DNA of 57,097 bases from a virus: positions 1-57,097 of IMG/VR virus record IMGVR_UViG_3300031977_001254; one strand, written 5' to 3'. Below are positions 42,477 through 50,676 of this stretch, piece by piece; positions within the stretch are counted from its first letter, which is position 1, and each line of letters begins with the position of its first letter. The translations under genes were made by a program, and so were the position numbers. The notes beneath the pieces were generated by a model. The model ran no database searches. It saw only the letters and a list, made by a program, of their open reading frames with translations, and was not told the origin of the DNA.

Positions 42477-43220
42477 ATGAGTTACGGATTACAGGTTCAA
42501 TCATATGATAGTGGTGGCAATGTCATCACTCAAATTGATACAGAAAAAGGTTACGTCCAGTATGTAGTAACTCACATTGGAACAGGAAGTTCTGTAAATG
42601 TGACAGGCATTAGCCCAAGAGCTAAAATATTGGTGAAGCCATTACTTAATACTGCTGGAACAGGATATGCTGCTGTACAAACATTTACTGGCGGTGCATT
42701 AGGTGACTATCCTTTATGCATAAAAGCTGGAACTAGAAATGGTCCAACTTTGAAGTTCGTTACCAGTGATTCTGGTGCATACTATGGCGATGGTATGGCT
42801 TGGAATGATGCATTTAATCCTGTTGCTTGTAACTACATGATAATTCAAGATGTTACTGATGTCACTCCAACAGGCGACTATGGATTACAAACATTAACTG
42901 CAGCTGGTGCTAGTTCATTTGATTCGCGTAAAATAAAATATAATACTAAAGTGACTATCAATTCAATTATACCAGCTAGATCAGTGGGTGGAGCAGGCAA
43001 CGCTTCTGACCAGATAAGTAACAATCTAAATAATTATATTGATATGAGTGGTTCGTTCTGGGACACGTTAGGTAGTTATAGTGGACTACGAGTAATAGCT
43101 GATACTACATCAGTAAGATACGTTCATCAATATCAAAATGAACCATCACCAACAGAAAATTTTAATCCGATATACTATTATGATAATTATGGTACTATCT
43201 GGATTGCAGGAATATCTTAA
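42477..43220 (+). CDS. Fibre tip/adhesin-like protein (247 aa)
   Basis: A 247-residue beta-rich protein starting SYGLQVQSYDSGGNVITQID, which resembles the beta domain of the 41688 protein. It continues with TGISPRAKILVKPLLNTAG, NYMIIQDVTDVTPTGDYGLQ and a Tyr-rich end (PIYYYDNYGTIWIAGIS). There are no tetrad repeats. Gly/Ser/Thr/Asn-rich beta sequence and the position between repeat-fibre genes and a tail-assembly chaperone suggest a distal, receptor-facing protein. Not recognised as a named family. Confidence 0.7.
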   Translation: MSYGLQVQSYDSGGNVITQIDTEKGYVQYVVTHIGTGSSVNVTGISPRAKILVKPLLNTAGTGYAAVQTFTGGALGDYPLCIKAGTRNGPTLKFVTSDSGAYYGDGMAWNDAFNPVACNYMIIQDVTDVTPTGDYGLQTLTAAGASSFDSRKIKYNTKVTINSIIPARSVGGAGNASDQISNNLNNYIDMSGSFWDTLGSYSGLRVIADTTSVRYVHQYQNEPSPTENFNPIYYYDNYGTIWIAGIS

Positions 43221-43237
43221 TTAGAGGAAATGATAAA

Positions 43238-43708
43238 ATGAGTAAAGTAGTAAAATATGTGGCTACTATTGAGGAAAGTACAGGTCGCATTATGAATGTA
43301 GAATTTCCTCAAGCAACATTAAAGCCAGAAGGTACAACGGATGGGATGACGGTAATCCATATTACTGAAGATAACATGCCAGAAGGGTTCATGAACATTG
43401 GGTGGAATCCAATGCTTCACTTTTGGGATGGTGAGACATTCATTCACGTAGGTACACCGCCTAATCGTCACGCTATATATAATGGTACAGATTGGGAATG
43501 GGATCAAGAGTTATTGGTGAGTGATGTTAGAACACATCGTGACCGTTTACTAGCTCAAAGCGATTGGACTCAAATGCCAGACGCTCCATTCACAGAAGAA
43601 GAAAAGACTGCTTGGCAAGCATATCGTCAAGAACTCAGAGACTTTATGTCTAGTCTACCAAATGAATTTGATTCTGTGCAATCATTATCATGGCCAATTC
43701 AACCATAG
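43238..43708 (+). CDS. Tail fibre assembly chaperone-like protein
   Basis: A 156-residue protein with the phage tail-assembly chaperone (TAC) ending: VRTHRDRLLAQSDWTQMPDA, PFTEEEKTAWQAYRQELRDF. The front (YVATIEESTGRIMNVEF, PEGFMNIGWNPMLHFWDGE) is of the DUF4376/fibre-chaperone type. Such proteins bind fibres during folding and are often not in the virion. It follows the fibre genes and has GAGGAAA upstream of its ATG. Confidence 0.85.
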   Translation: MSKVVKYVATIEESTGRIMNVEFPQATLKPEGTTDGMTVIHITEDNMPEGFMNIGWNPMLHFWDGETFIHVGTPPNRHAIYNGTDWEWDQELLVSDVRTHRDRLLAQSDWTQMPDAPFTEEEKTAWQAYRQELRDFMSSLPNEFDSVQSLSWPIQP

Positions 43709-43719
43709 TATCTGAACAA

Positions 43720-43737
43720 GGGAGTCTCTGTACTCCC
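43720..43737 (+). terminator. Probable terminator after the chaperone-like gene
   Basis: GGGAGT (43720-43725) pairs with ACTCCC (43732-43737) around a 6-base loop, followed by TATTCTCTTTCCCC, a pyrimidine-rich but imperfect T tract. It lies 11 bases after the stop. Confidence 0.6.
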
Positions 43738-43806
43738 TATTCTCTTTCCCCTTTCTACAAGAATATTATATACTATAAATTCAATTTAGTCAAGTTATTT
43801 TTTACC

Positions 43807-43902
43807 TTTACTTTACATCCTAAATAAGTTATACTATCAGGTGTGTGTGTTAAAGCATTCACTGATTTTTGATATCCCTACTGGGTAAAATTTATATAAA
43901 TA
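43807..43902 (+). promoter_or_regulatory. Promoter region of the giant tetrapeptide-repeat gene
   Basis: An intergenic stretch (43738-43941) holding two candidate promoters. One is sigma70-like, TTTACT (43807-43812), 17 bases, TATACT (43830-43835). The other is an exact T4 late TATAAATA at 43895-43902 (predicted start near 43908, 34 bases before the GTG). A (GT)5 tract follows the sigma70-like element. The late promoter is the better supported. Confidence 0.72.
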
Positions 43903-43941
43903 AACGCATCCTATTAACTTTTAAAAAAGAGAGCGATTAAA

Positions 43942-46900
43942 GTGTCAGCATCTAGTATCCCATTAAAAATACTAAATTCAGATGGTGACCTGAGGGAATT
44001 CACGCCAATAGAAGAAAACTATTTGGCGTATGCAGTCGGACAAGCATTATTGACACCAGATACTGGCTCATTAACTCTTGATCCTAGTGGCGTTGCGGTT
44101 GGTTCATATGTTGATACATATTTCAACGAATCACCTGGAACTCACCCTGCTAGTCAGATCACATCTGGATCAACTACTACGACCTTGCGTCAAGTGGCTG
44201 GACCAGCAAGTGAATCTGGTCAGAATATTCCTGTAGGTTACTACGAACAAGACCCAAATCCAGGCTTCTACGAAATGGTAGACGCGGATTTAACTAATCT
44301 CGCTAAACGTGTATTGGGTAATATGGTCGAAAATGACTATATTGGAACATACAGATTAGCATCTTCTTCTCCAGGTTCTGATTATTCTATTCACATTTCT
44401 AATGTGTTTTCAGATACCCGTGGCGACGGAGCATCAACTAACTATCACATCTATGTCCGTAATTCAATGGCATCTGTTGCAGCAACTCGTCCTGTTCGTA
44501 TTCGTTATGACGGTTCAAGCTTCGACGGCTTCCAAGAAATGACAGACGCTGAGATCCAACAAGTATTGGGTCAACGCATTAAAACATTAAGAGCAAGTGC
44601 AGGCGAGATTGGTTCATACCAGTTACGTTCTTCAGCACAAGGTGCTCCAATCGGTGGTGGTGTATGGAGAGCAGTTGGTACAGCTTTTAATACAAAATTA
44701 ACAACAGCACAGATTGACTATACTCGCACACGTAACTCTGCTTATGTTCAGACTCGCGTGTCGGCATATACTCGTAACCGTATTTCAACTTTTGTTGGTA
44801 CATACTCAAGAACAACAAGCAATGTATTCGCAGGTAACTACATTGGAAACTACTCACGTGGTTTTACTGGTAACTACTCACGTGGTTTTGCTGGTGAATA
44901 CACTGGTGATTTCATTGGCGTATATTCTCGTCTACGTTCTTCTGCATATTCTGCAAACTATACTCGCGAAAGAATTTCAACATATACTGGAACTTATTCA
45001 CGTACTCGTGTAAGCACATACGTTGGTAACTATGCTCGCGCATTTGCTGGCGAATACACTCGTGGGTTTGCTGGTAACTATACTGGTGAGTTTACTCGTA
45101 CTCGTATAAGCTCTTATGTTGGTGTATATGCGCGTACACGTACATCTACTTACTCAGGTAACTACTCAAGAAACTTTGCGGGCAACTATTCTCGTGGATT
45201 TACTGGTGAATACTCTCGTGCATATACTCGCGAACGTATCTCATCATACACAGGAACCTATTCGCGCACTCGTGTAAGTACATATGCTGGTAACTATTCT
45301 CGTGGATTTGCTGGCAACTATAGCCGTGGATTTGCTGGTAACTATAGCCGTGCATTTACTCGTAGCCGTGTATCAGCTTATGCTGGAACATATTCTAGAG
45401 ATCGTGTAAGTACATATGCTGGCAACTACGCTCGCAACTTTATAGGTAATTACTCACGTGCATTTGCTGGTAACTATAGCCGTGCATTTACTCGTGGTCG
45501 TGTTTCTACGTTTACTGGAACATATTCACGTACACGTAATTCATCTTATGCTGGTACTTACTCTCGTGGATTCACAGGCAACTACAGCCGTGCGTTCGGC
45601 GGTAACTATGCTCGTGCGTTTACACGTGGTCGCGTTTCTACCTTTACTGGTGAATATGCTCGTACTCGTAACTCAGCTTACTCAGGTACATATGCCCGTG
45701 GATTCGTAGGTAACTATGCTCGTGGATTCGTTGGTAACTACGCTCGTGCGTATACTCGTGGTCGTGTTTCTACTTTCAGTGGTACATATTCACGTACTCG
45801 CCCATCTAGCTACTCTGCAGACTACACGCGTAATCGTGTAAGCACATATGCTGGTACTTACTCACGTAACCGCGTTTCAGTTTATTCACGTAACCGTGTT
45901 TCTGCTTATGCAGGTACATATGCTCGTAACCGTGTAAGCTCTTATGCTGGTACATATTCACGTAACCGTGTATCATCTTACGCTGGTACTTACGTTAGAA
46001 CTCGTTCAAGCGCATACTCGCGCGTTCGCTTAACTGCGTTTGCTGCTGATTACACAGGCGTTTATACTCGTGCTCGCGCTTCAGTTTATACTCGTGCTCG
46101 TGTAAGTTCATACGCTGCTGATTACACAGGCGTTTACTCACGTAACCGTGTAAGCACATACGCCCGTACTCGTACTTCTGCTTATGCTGCTGACTACACT
46201 GGCACATATTCACGTAATCGTGTAAGTACATATGCTCGTACTCGTAGCTCTGCTTATGCTGGTACATATACAGGCGTTTATTCACGCAACCGTGTATCAA
46301 CATACTCGCGTGCTCGTACATCAGCTTATGCTCGTGACCGTGTAACGAACTTTGCTGGTAACTTTATCGGTAACTATTCACGTGGGTTTGCTGGTAACTA
46401 TTCTCGTGGATTCGTTGGTAACTATTCTCGTGGGTTTGCTGGTAACTATATCGGTAACTATGCAAGAACAAGTACTCGTACTTCTACGCGTGGTCGTGTT
46501 TCATCTTACGCTCGTACTCGTGTTACTAACTATGTTGGCGACTTTACTAGAAACAGACTTGTAACATATACTGGCGATTTCATCGGTAATTATGCAACTA
46601 CATTTACTGGTGACTTCGTAGGCAACTATGCTCGTAACTATGTTGGCGATTTTGCTGGTAACTTTACTGGTAATTATGCAACTACGTTTACTGGCGACTT
46701 TGTTGGTAACTATGCTCGTGGATACGCAGGCAACTATGCTGGTAACTTTGTTGGCGAATATGCCCGTACACGCGTTACTGACTATGCTGGCGATTTCGTA
46801 GGTAACTATGCAACTACATTTACTGGTGACTTCGTAGGTAACTATGCTCGTGGATATGCTGGTAACTTTGCTGGTAACTTTGTTGGTGAATATGCTCGTA

Positions 46901-49900
46901 CACGTGTTACTAACTCAACACGTACTTCTACTCGTACACTAGCTTATACTCGTACATTGTATTACACTGGTAACTATGCTCGCGCATTTGCTCGTACACG
47001 TGTTACTAACTATACAACTACACCTTCATACAGCCGTACTCGTGTAACAAACTATACAACCTCACCTTCGTATAGCCGTGAGCGTCCTTATTACCCAACG
47101 TACTCACGTGAACGTGGTTTCTACTACACTGGCAACTACTCACGCACATTGTATTATGCTGGCAACTATGCTCGTACATTGTATTACACAGGTAATTACG
47201 CTCGTACATTGTATTACACTGGCAACTATGCTCGTACATTGTATTACACAGGTAATTACGCTCGTACAGTTTACTATACTGGTAACTATGCTCGTACAGG
47301 TTATTATGCTGGTAACTATACTCGTCCGATAACTTCGACTAGAACTTCAACGAGAGTCTCTACTCGATATGGACCACCAATGGGTCCAGATCCAGGTGAT
47401 ATTGAGTTCTATACTAGCTACTATACTGGTAACTTCGTTGGAACTGGATATTATACGCGTACTTCAACTCGTTCATTAGTATACACTCGTGCACGCGGTA
47501 TTACTCCATCATATTCTCGTGACCGTGCTTACTATCCATCATATGCTCGTGACCGTGCTTACTATCCATCATATGCTCGTGACCGTGCTTACTATCCAGC
47601 ATATACTCGTAACCGCCCATACTACCCATCGTATGCTCGTGACCGTTTAAGCTACTATACTGGTAACTATGCGCGTACTTACTACTATACTGGTAACTAT
47701 GCTCGTACATTAGTATATACTGGTGACTTCGTAGGTAACTATGCTCGTACGAATGTCTATACTGGCGACTTCGTTGGTAACTATGCTCGCGCATACGCTG
47801 CTGATTATACTCGTACAGGTTATTATACTCGTACAGGTTACTACACTGGTGACTTCGTAGGCGACTTCGTAGGTAACTACGCTCGTACTTCAACGCGTAC
47901 ATCTACACGTACTCGTTACAGTGCATACGCTCGTACTCGTATCACAAACTATGTTGGTGACTTTACGCGTAACCGTGTAACAAACTTTGCTGGTAACTTC
48001 GTTGGTAACTACGCAAGAACTTCTACTAGAACTTCTACACGTACTCGTTACAGTGCATACGCTCGTACTCGTATCACAAACTATGTTGGTGACTTTACTC
48101 GAGTTTCTACACGTAACTCTACCCGTAATCGTTATAGCGCTTATGCTCGTACTCGTATTACCAACTATGTTGGTGACTTCACGCGCAACCGTACAGCAGG
48201 CTATGTTGGTGACTTTGTTGGTAACTATGCGACTACATTCGCAGGTAACTTCGTCGGTAACTATGCTAGAACGTTTGCTGGTGAATATGCAGGTAACTTT
48301 GTTGGCGAATACGCTCGTACTTCTACTCGTACTCGTTACAGCGCTTATGTCCGTACTCGTGTTTCAGCTTATGCTCGCAACCGTGTCTCAACATATGCTC
48401 GTGATCGTGTAACTAACTTTGCTGGCAACTTCGTAGGAAACTACGCAAGAACATTCACTGGTAACTATGCTCGTGGATTCGCTGGTGAGTACACTGGTAA
48501 CTACGTCGGCAACTATGCTCGCAACTATGTTGGTAACTATGCTCGTGGATTCTCTGGTCAGTATGTTGGTAACTACGTTGGCAACTATGCGCGCAACTAT
48601 GTTGGTAACTATGCTCGCGGTTTCTCTGGTCAATACACTGGTAACTACGTCGGCAACTATGCTCGTACATTCGGCGGTAACTACGCAAGAACATTTGCTG
48701 GTAATTACACTGGTAACTATGTCGGTAACTACACTGGCGACTTTACTGGTAACTATAGCCGTGGATTCGTAGGTGAGTACACTGGTACTTACTCAAGAGG
48801 ATTCTCTGGTCAGTATGCTGGCACATATAACCGTACATTTGTCGGTGAATACACTGGTACTTACTCTCGTGGATTCTCTGGTCAGTATACCCGTGGATTC
48901 TCTGGTCAATACGTAGGTAACTATGCTCGTGGATTTGCTGGTAACTATGTTGGTAACTATTCACGTAACTTCGTCGGTGAGTACACAGGCGCTTATGCTA
49001 CCACTTATACTGGTAACTATGCTCGTGGCTTTACTCGTACTCGTGTAAGTTCTTATGCTCGCACACGTACTTCGACATATGCTGGTAACTATTCACGTAA
49101 CTTTGCTGGCGAATATACTGGTGCGTATGCAACTACATACACTGGTAATTATTCTCGCAACTATACACGTTCACGCGTTTCTGCTTACGCTCGAGTTCGT
49201 TCTTCTGCTTACGCAGGTAACTACTCTCGTGACTTTGTAGGTGAATACACTGGTACATATGCGACAACATATACTGGCAACTACTCTCGCAACTATACAC
49301 GTTCACGTGTTTCTGCTTATGCTCGAGTTCGTCCGTCAACATATGCTGGTAACTATGCTAGAACGTTTACTGGTGAATACACTGGTACATATAACCGTGC
49401 CTTTGCTGGTAACTACTCACGTAATTACTCACGTAACCGCGTATCTGTATATGCTCGCACTCGTGTTTCTGCTTATGCAGGTACATATGCTCGTAACTTT
49501 GTAGGTGAATACACTGGTACTTACTCTCGCGGATTCGCAGGTAACTACTCACGTGACTTCACTCGCTTACGTATGTCAACTTACACTCGTTCACGTCCAT
49601 CTGCTTATGCAGGTACATATGCTCGTAACTTTGTAGGTGAATACACTGGTTACTATAGCCGTGGGTTTGCTGGTAACTATTCGCGTGACTTTACACGTAA
49701 CCGTATCAGCACATACTCACGTACTCGTTTCTCAACATATGCTGGCAACTATGCTCGCAACTTTGCTGGCGAATACACTGGAACTTATTCTCGTGGCTTC
49801 GCAGGTGATTATGTTGGTAACTATAGTCGTGGTTTTGCTGGTGAATATACTGGTAACTACACAAGCGTGTTCTCACGTACTCGTGTAAGTGCATATTCTC

Positions 49901-50121
49901 GTTTACGTACTTCAGCTTATAGTGCTGATTATACTCGTGATCGTGTATCAACTTATGTTGGTAACTACATTGGTGAATATGCTACTGGATACACTGGTAA
50001 TTATTCGCGCGACTTTATAGGAAACTATTCAAGAGCGTTTGTAGGTAACTACACTGGTATGACTATCCAACCTACATTTAACATTGTTGAAACATACACG
50101 TTATATGTAAGGGTTGCTTAA
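43942..50121 (+). CDS. Giant tetrapeptide-repeat protein (2,059 aa)
   Basis: GTG start with AAGAGAG upstream and no internal stop over 6.2 kb. Residues 1-259 form an ordinary globular domain (SIPLKILNSDGDLREFTPIE; PGFYEMVDADLTNLAKRVLG). From Tyr260 almost everything is in tetrads [YFR]-[STAV]-[GRSA]-[any]: YSRG FAGN YSRG FAGE, or YSRN RVST YART RTSA. A middle zone has decapeptides (YARTLYYTGN; SYARDRAYYP) and one non-repeat break (YGPPMGPDPGDIEF). The end is MTIQPTFNIVETYTLYVRVA. I see no Lys, Cys, His or Trp in the repeat part. It is very basic through Arg. Probably a virion fibre or surface protein; no family recognised. Confidence 0.85.
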   Translation: MSASSIPLKILNSDGDLREFTPIEENYLAYAVGQALLTPDTGSLTLDPSGVAVGSYVDTYFNESPGTHPASQITSGSTTTTLRQVAGPASESGQNIPVGYYEQDPNPGFYEMVDADLTNLAKRVLGNMVENDYIGTYRLASSSPGSDYSIHISNVFSDTRGDGASTNYHIYVRNSMASVAATRPVRIRYDGSSFDGFQEMTDAEIQQVLGQRIKTLRASAGEIGSYQLRSSAQGAPIGGGVWRAVGTAFNTKLTTAQIDYTRTRNSAYVQTRVSAYTRNRISTFVGTYSRTTSNVFAGNYIGNYSRGFTGNYSRGFAGEYTGDFIGVYSRLRSSAYSANYTRERISTYTGTYSRTRVSTYVGNYARAFAGEYTRGFAGNYTGEFTRTRISSYVGVYARTRTSTYSGNYSRNFAGNYSRGFTGEYSRAYTRERISSYTGTYSRTRVSTYAGNYSRGFAGNYSRGFAGNYSRAFTRSRVSAYAGTYSRDRVSTYAGNYARNFIGNYSRAFAGNYSRAFTRGRVSTFTGTYSRTRNSSYAGTYSRGFTGNYSRAFGGNYARAFTRGRVSTFTGEYARTRNSAYSGTYARGFVGNYARGFVGNYARAYTRGRVSTFSGTYSRTRPSSYSADYTRNRVSTYAGTYSRNRVSVYSRNRVSAYAGTYARNRVSSYAGTYSRNRVSSYAGTYVRTRSSAYSRVRLTAFAADYTGVYTRARASVYTRARVSSYAADYTGVYSRNRVSTYARTRTSAYAADYTGTYSRNRVSTYARTRSSAYAGTYTGVYSRNRVSTYSRARTSAYARDRVTNFAGNFIGNYSRGFAGNYSRGFVGNYSRGFAGNYIGNYARTSTRTSTRGRVSSYARTRVTNYVGDFTRNRLVTYTGDFIGNYATTFTGDFVGNYARNYVGDFAGNFTGNYATTFTGDFVGNYARGYAGNYAGNFVGEYARTRVTDYAGDFVGNYATTFTGDFVGNYARGYAGNFAGNFVGEYARTRVTNSTRTSTRTLAYTRTLYYTGNYARAFARTRVTNYTTTPSYSRTRVTNYTTSPSYSRERPYYPTYSRERGFYYTGNYSRTLYYAGNYARTLYYTGNYARTLYYTGNYARTLYYTGNYARTVYYTGNYARTGYYAGNYTRPITSTRTSTRVSTRYGPPMGPDPGDIEFYTSYYTGNFVGTGYYTRTSTRSLVYTRARGITPSYSRDRAYYPSYARDRAYYPSYARDRAYYPAYTRNRPYYPSYARDRLSYYTGNYARTYYYTGNYARTLVYTGDFVGNYARTNVYTGDFVGNYARAYAADYTRTGYYTRTGYYTGDFVGDFVGNYARTSTRTSTRTRYSAYARTRITNYVGDFTRNRVTNFAGNFVGNYARTSTRTSTRTRYSAYARTRITNYVGDFTRVSTRNSTRNRYSAYARTRITNYVGDFTRNRTAGYVGDFVGNYATTFAGNFVGNYARTFAGEYAGNFVGEYARTSTRTRYSAYVRTRVSAYARNRVSTYARDRVTNFAGNFVGNYARTFTGNYARGFAGEYTGNYVGNYARNYVGNYARGFSGQYVGNYVGNYARNYVGNYARGFSGQYTGNYVGNYARTFGGNYARTFAGNYTGNYVGNYTGDFTGNYSRGFVGEYTGTYSRGFSGQYAGTYNRTFVGEYTGTYSRGFSGQYTRGFSGQYVGNYARGFAGNYVGNYSRNFVGEYTGAYATTYTGNYARGFTRTRVSSYARTRTSTYAGNYSRNFAGEYTGAYATTYTGNYSRNYTRSRVSAYARVRSSAYAGNYSRDFVGEYTGTYATTYTGNYSRNYTRSRVSAYARVRPSTYAGNYARTFTGEYTGTYNRAFAGNYSRNYSRNRVSVYARTRVSAYAGTYARNFVGEYTGTYSRGFAGNYSRDFTRLRMSTYTRSRPSAYAGTYARNFVGEYTGYYSRGFAGNYSRDFTRNRISTYSRTRFSTYAGNYARNFAGEYTGTYSRGFAGDYVGNYSRGFAGEYTGNYTSVFSRTRVSAYSRLRTSAYSADYTRDRVSTYVGNYIGEYATGYTGNYSRDFIGNYSRAFVGNYTGMTIQPTFNIVETYTLYVRVA
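44719..50060 (+). repeat. 12-base / tetrapeptide repeat array
   Basis: About 5.3 kb of degenerate 12-base units (roughly 440 tetrads), commonly GGTAACTATGCTCGT-like. Synonymous codons vary from copy to copy (GGT/GGC, AAC/AAT, TAT/TAC), while the residue pattern stays. The arrays 44719-46910 and 47740-50060 are tetrads. The centre 46910-47740 has 30-base units and the break at about 47335-47405. Edges are approximate. Confidence 0.9.
47902..48098 (+). repeat. Exact 65-base direct repeat (47902-47966 and 48034-48098)
   Basis: Both copies read from TCTACACGTACTCGT to GTTGGTGACTTTAC without a difference and start 132 bases apart, eleven 12-base units. Recent in-register duplication is the simplest reading. 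Confidence 0.9.
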
Positions 50122-50148
50122 TTGTACTCTTTATAGTATAATAGGAAC

Positions 50149-50172
50149 AAGTGGGTCAAGGAAGACCCACTT
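50149..50172 (+). terminator. Terminator after the giant repeat gene
   Basis: AAGTGGGTC (50149-50157) and GACCCACTT (50164-50172) form a perfect 9-bp stem with an AAGGAA loop. The following TATTATAC is only weakly T-rich. Confidence 0.75.
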
Positions 50173-50228
50173 TATTATACGACTATATAATGACTGAAAT
50201 GAATTTTTAATACCAATTGGAGTTTATA

Positions 50229-50675
50229 ATGGCTAGTAAAAAATGGCTGGATAATGCGTTCTGGGAAACAGAAGAAAAAAATCAACTTAACTGTATCTTA
50301 GAAATTGTTGACGATGAAGGTCGAGAAATTCGACAAGTTATGAAATTAAACCGCAATGAACGTGATGGTTCGCCAAACGAAATGTTTGATGAGGTTGTAG
50401 CTACACTAGGTGAAGAAGCTATTGACCGCGAAACTGCAGAACGTGTAGAGCGTAAAAAAGCTGAAGCTGAAGAAAACAAACAACGTGACCTTGAGCATCA
50501 GAAAGCAAGAAAATTAGAAAAACTTTTCAACTATAAACTAGAAGCGTTTGAAGTTGAAGAGATTAAAAACTCAAAGAACCGAAAACTTAAAGGTAAGTTG
50601 CGTCGAGCTAAATCTCGAATAGAAGTAGATCTATACTCTATTATGATTTTACAAGAATCGCTTGAGGTTGAGTAA
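50229..50675 (+). CDS. Unknown charged coiled protein (148 aa)
   Basis: A 148-residue protein; the ATG at 50229 is used rather than a TTG four codons earlier. The N-terminal part is mixed (SKKWLDNAFWETEEKNQLNC; ILEIVDDEGREIRQVMKLN). The C-terminal half is a strongly charged helix (AERVERKKAEAEENKQRDLE; RKLEKLFNYKLEAFEVEEIK). Similar proteins lie next to fibre genes in marine T4-likes and may be assembly factors, but I do not recognise a family. The next gene starts 1 base after its stop. Confidence 0.68.
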   Translation: MASKKWLDNAFWETEEKNQLNCILEIVDDEGREIRQVMKLNRNERDGSPNEMFDEVVATLGEEAIDRETAERVERKKAEAEENKQRDLEHQKARKLEKLFNYKLEAFEVEEIKNSKNRKLKGKLRRAKSRIEVDLYSIMILQESLEVE

Positions 50676-50676
50676 A

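Noticed and set aside
44714-49951. Many open frames of 60-140 codons on both strands and in other frames of the giant repeat gene
   Set aside because: They arise because the 12-base period repeats the same few codons in every frame. Their products are monotonous (for example runs of L/V/T or Y/E/H) and lack ribosome-binding sites.
44719-50060. CRISPR-like array
   Set aside because: The repeats are degenerate, contiguous 12-base units without spacers and lie in a continuous coding frame.
43942-50121. Diversity-generating retroelement target
   Set aside because: No reverse transcriptase gene or template repeat is seen in the window, and the variation between units is mostly synonymous or conservative, not adenine-specific.
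43942-50121. Assembly artefact from collapsed or expanded simple repeats
   Set aside because: Codons differ throughout, the frame stays open for 6.2 kb, and related tetrads occur in three other genes. Exact length may still be uncertain where long exact repeats occur.
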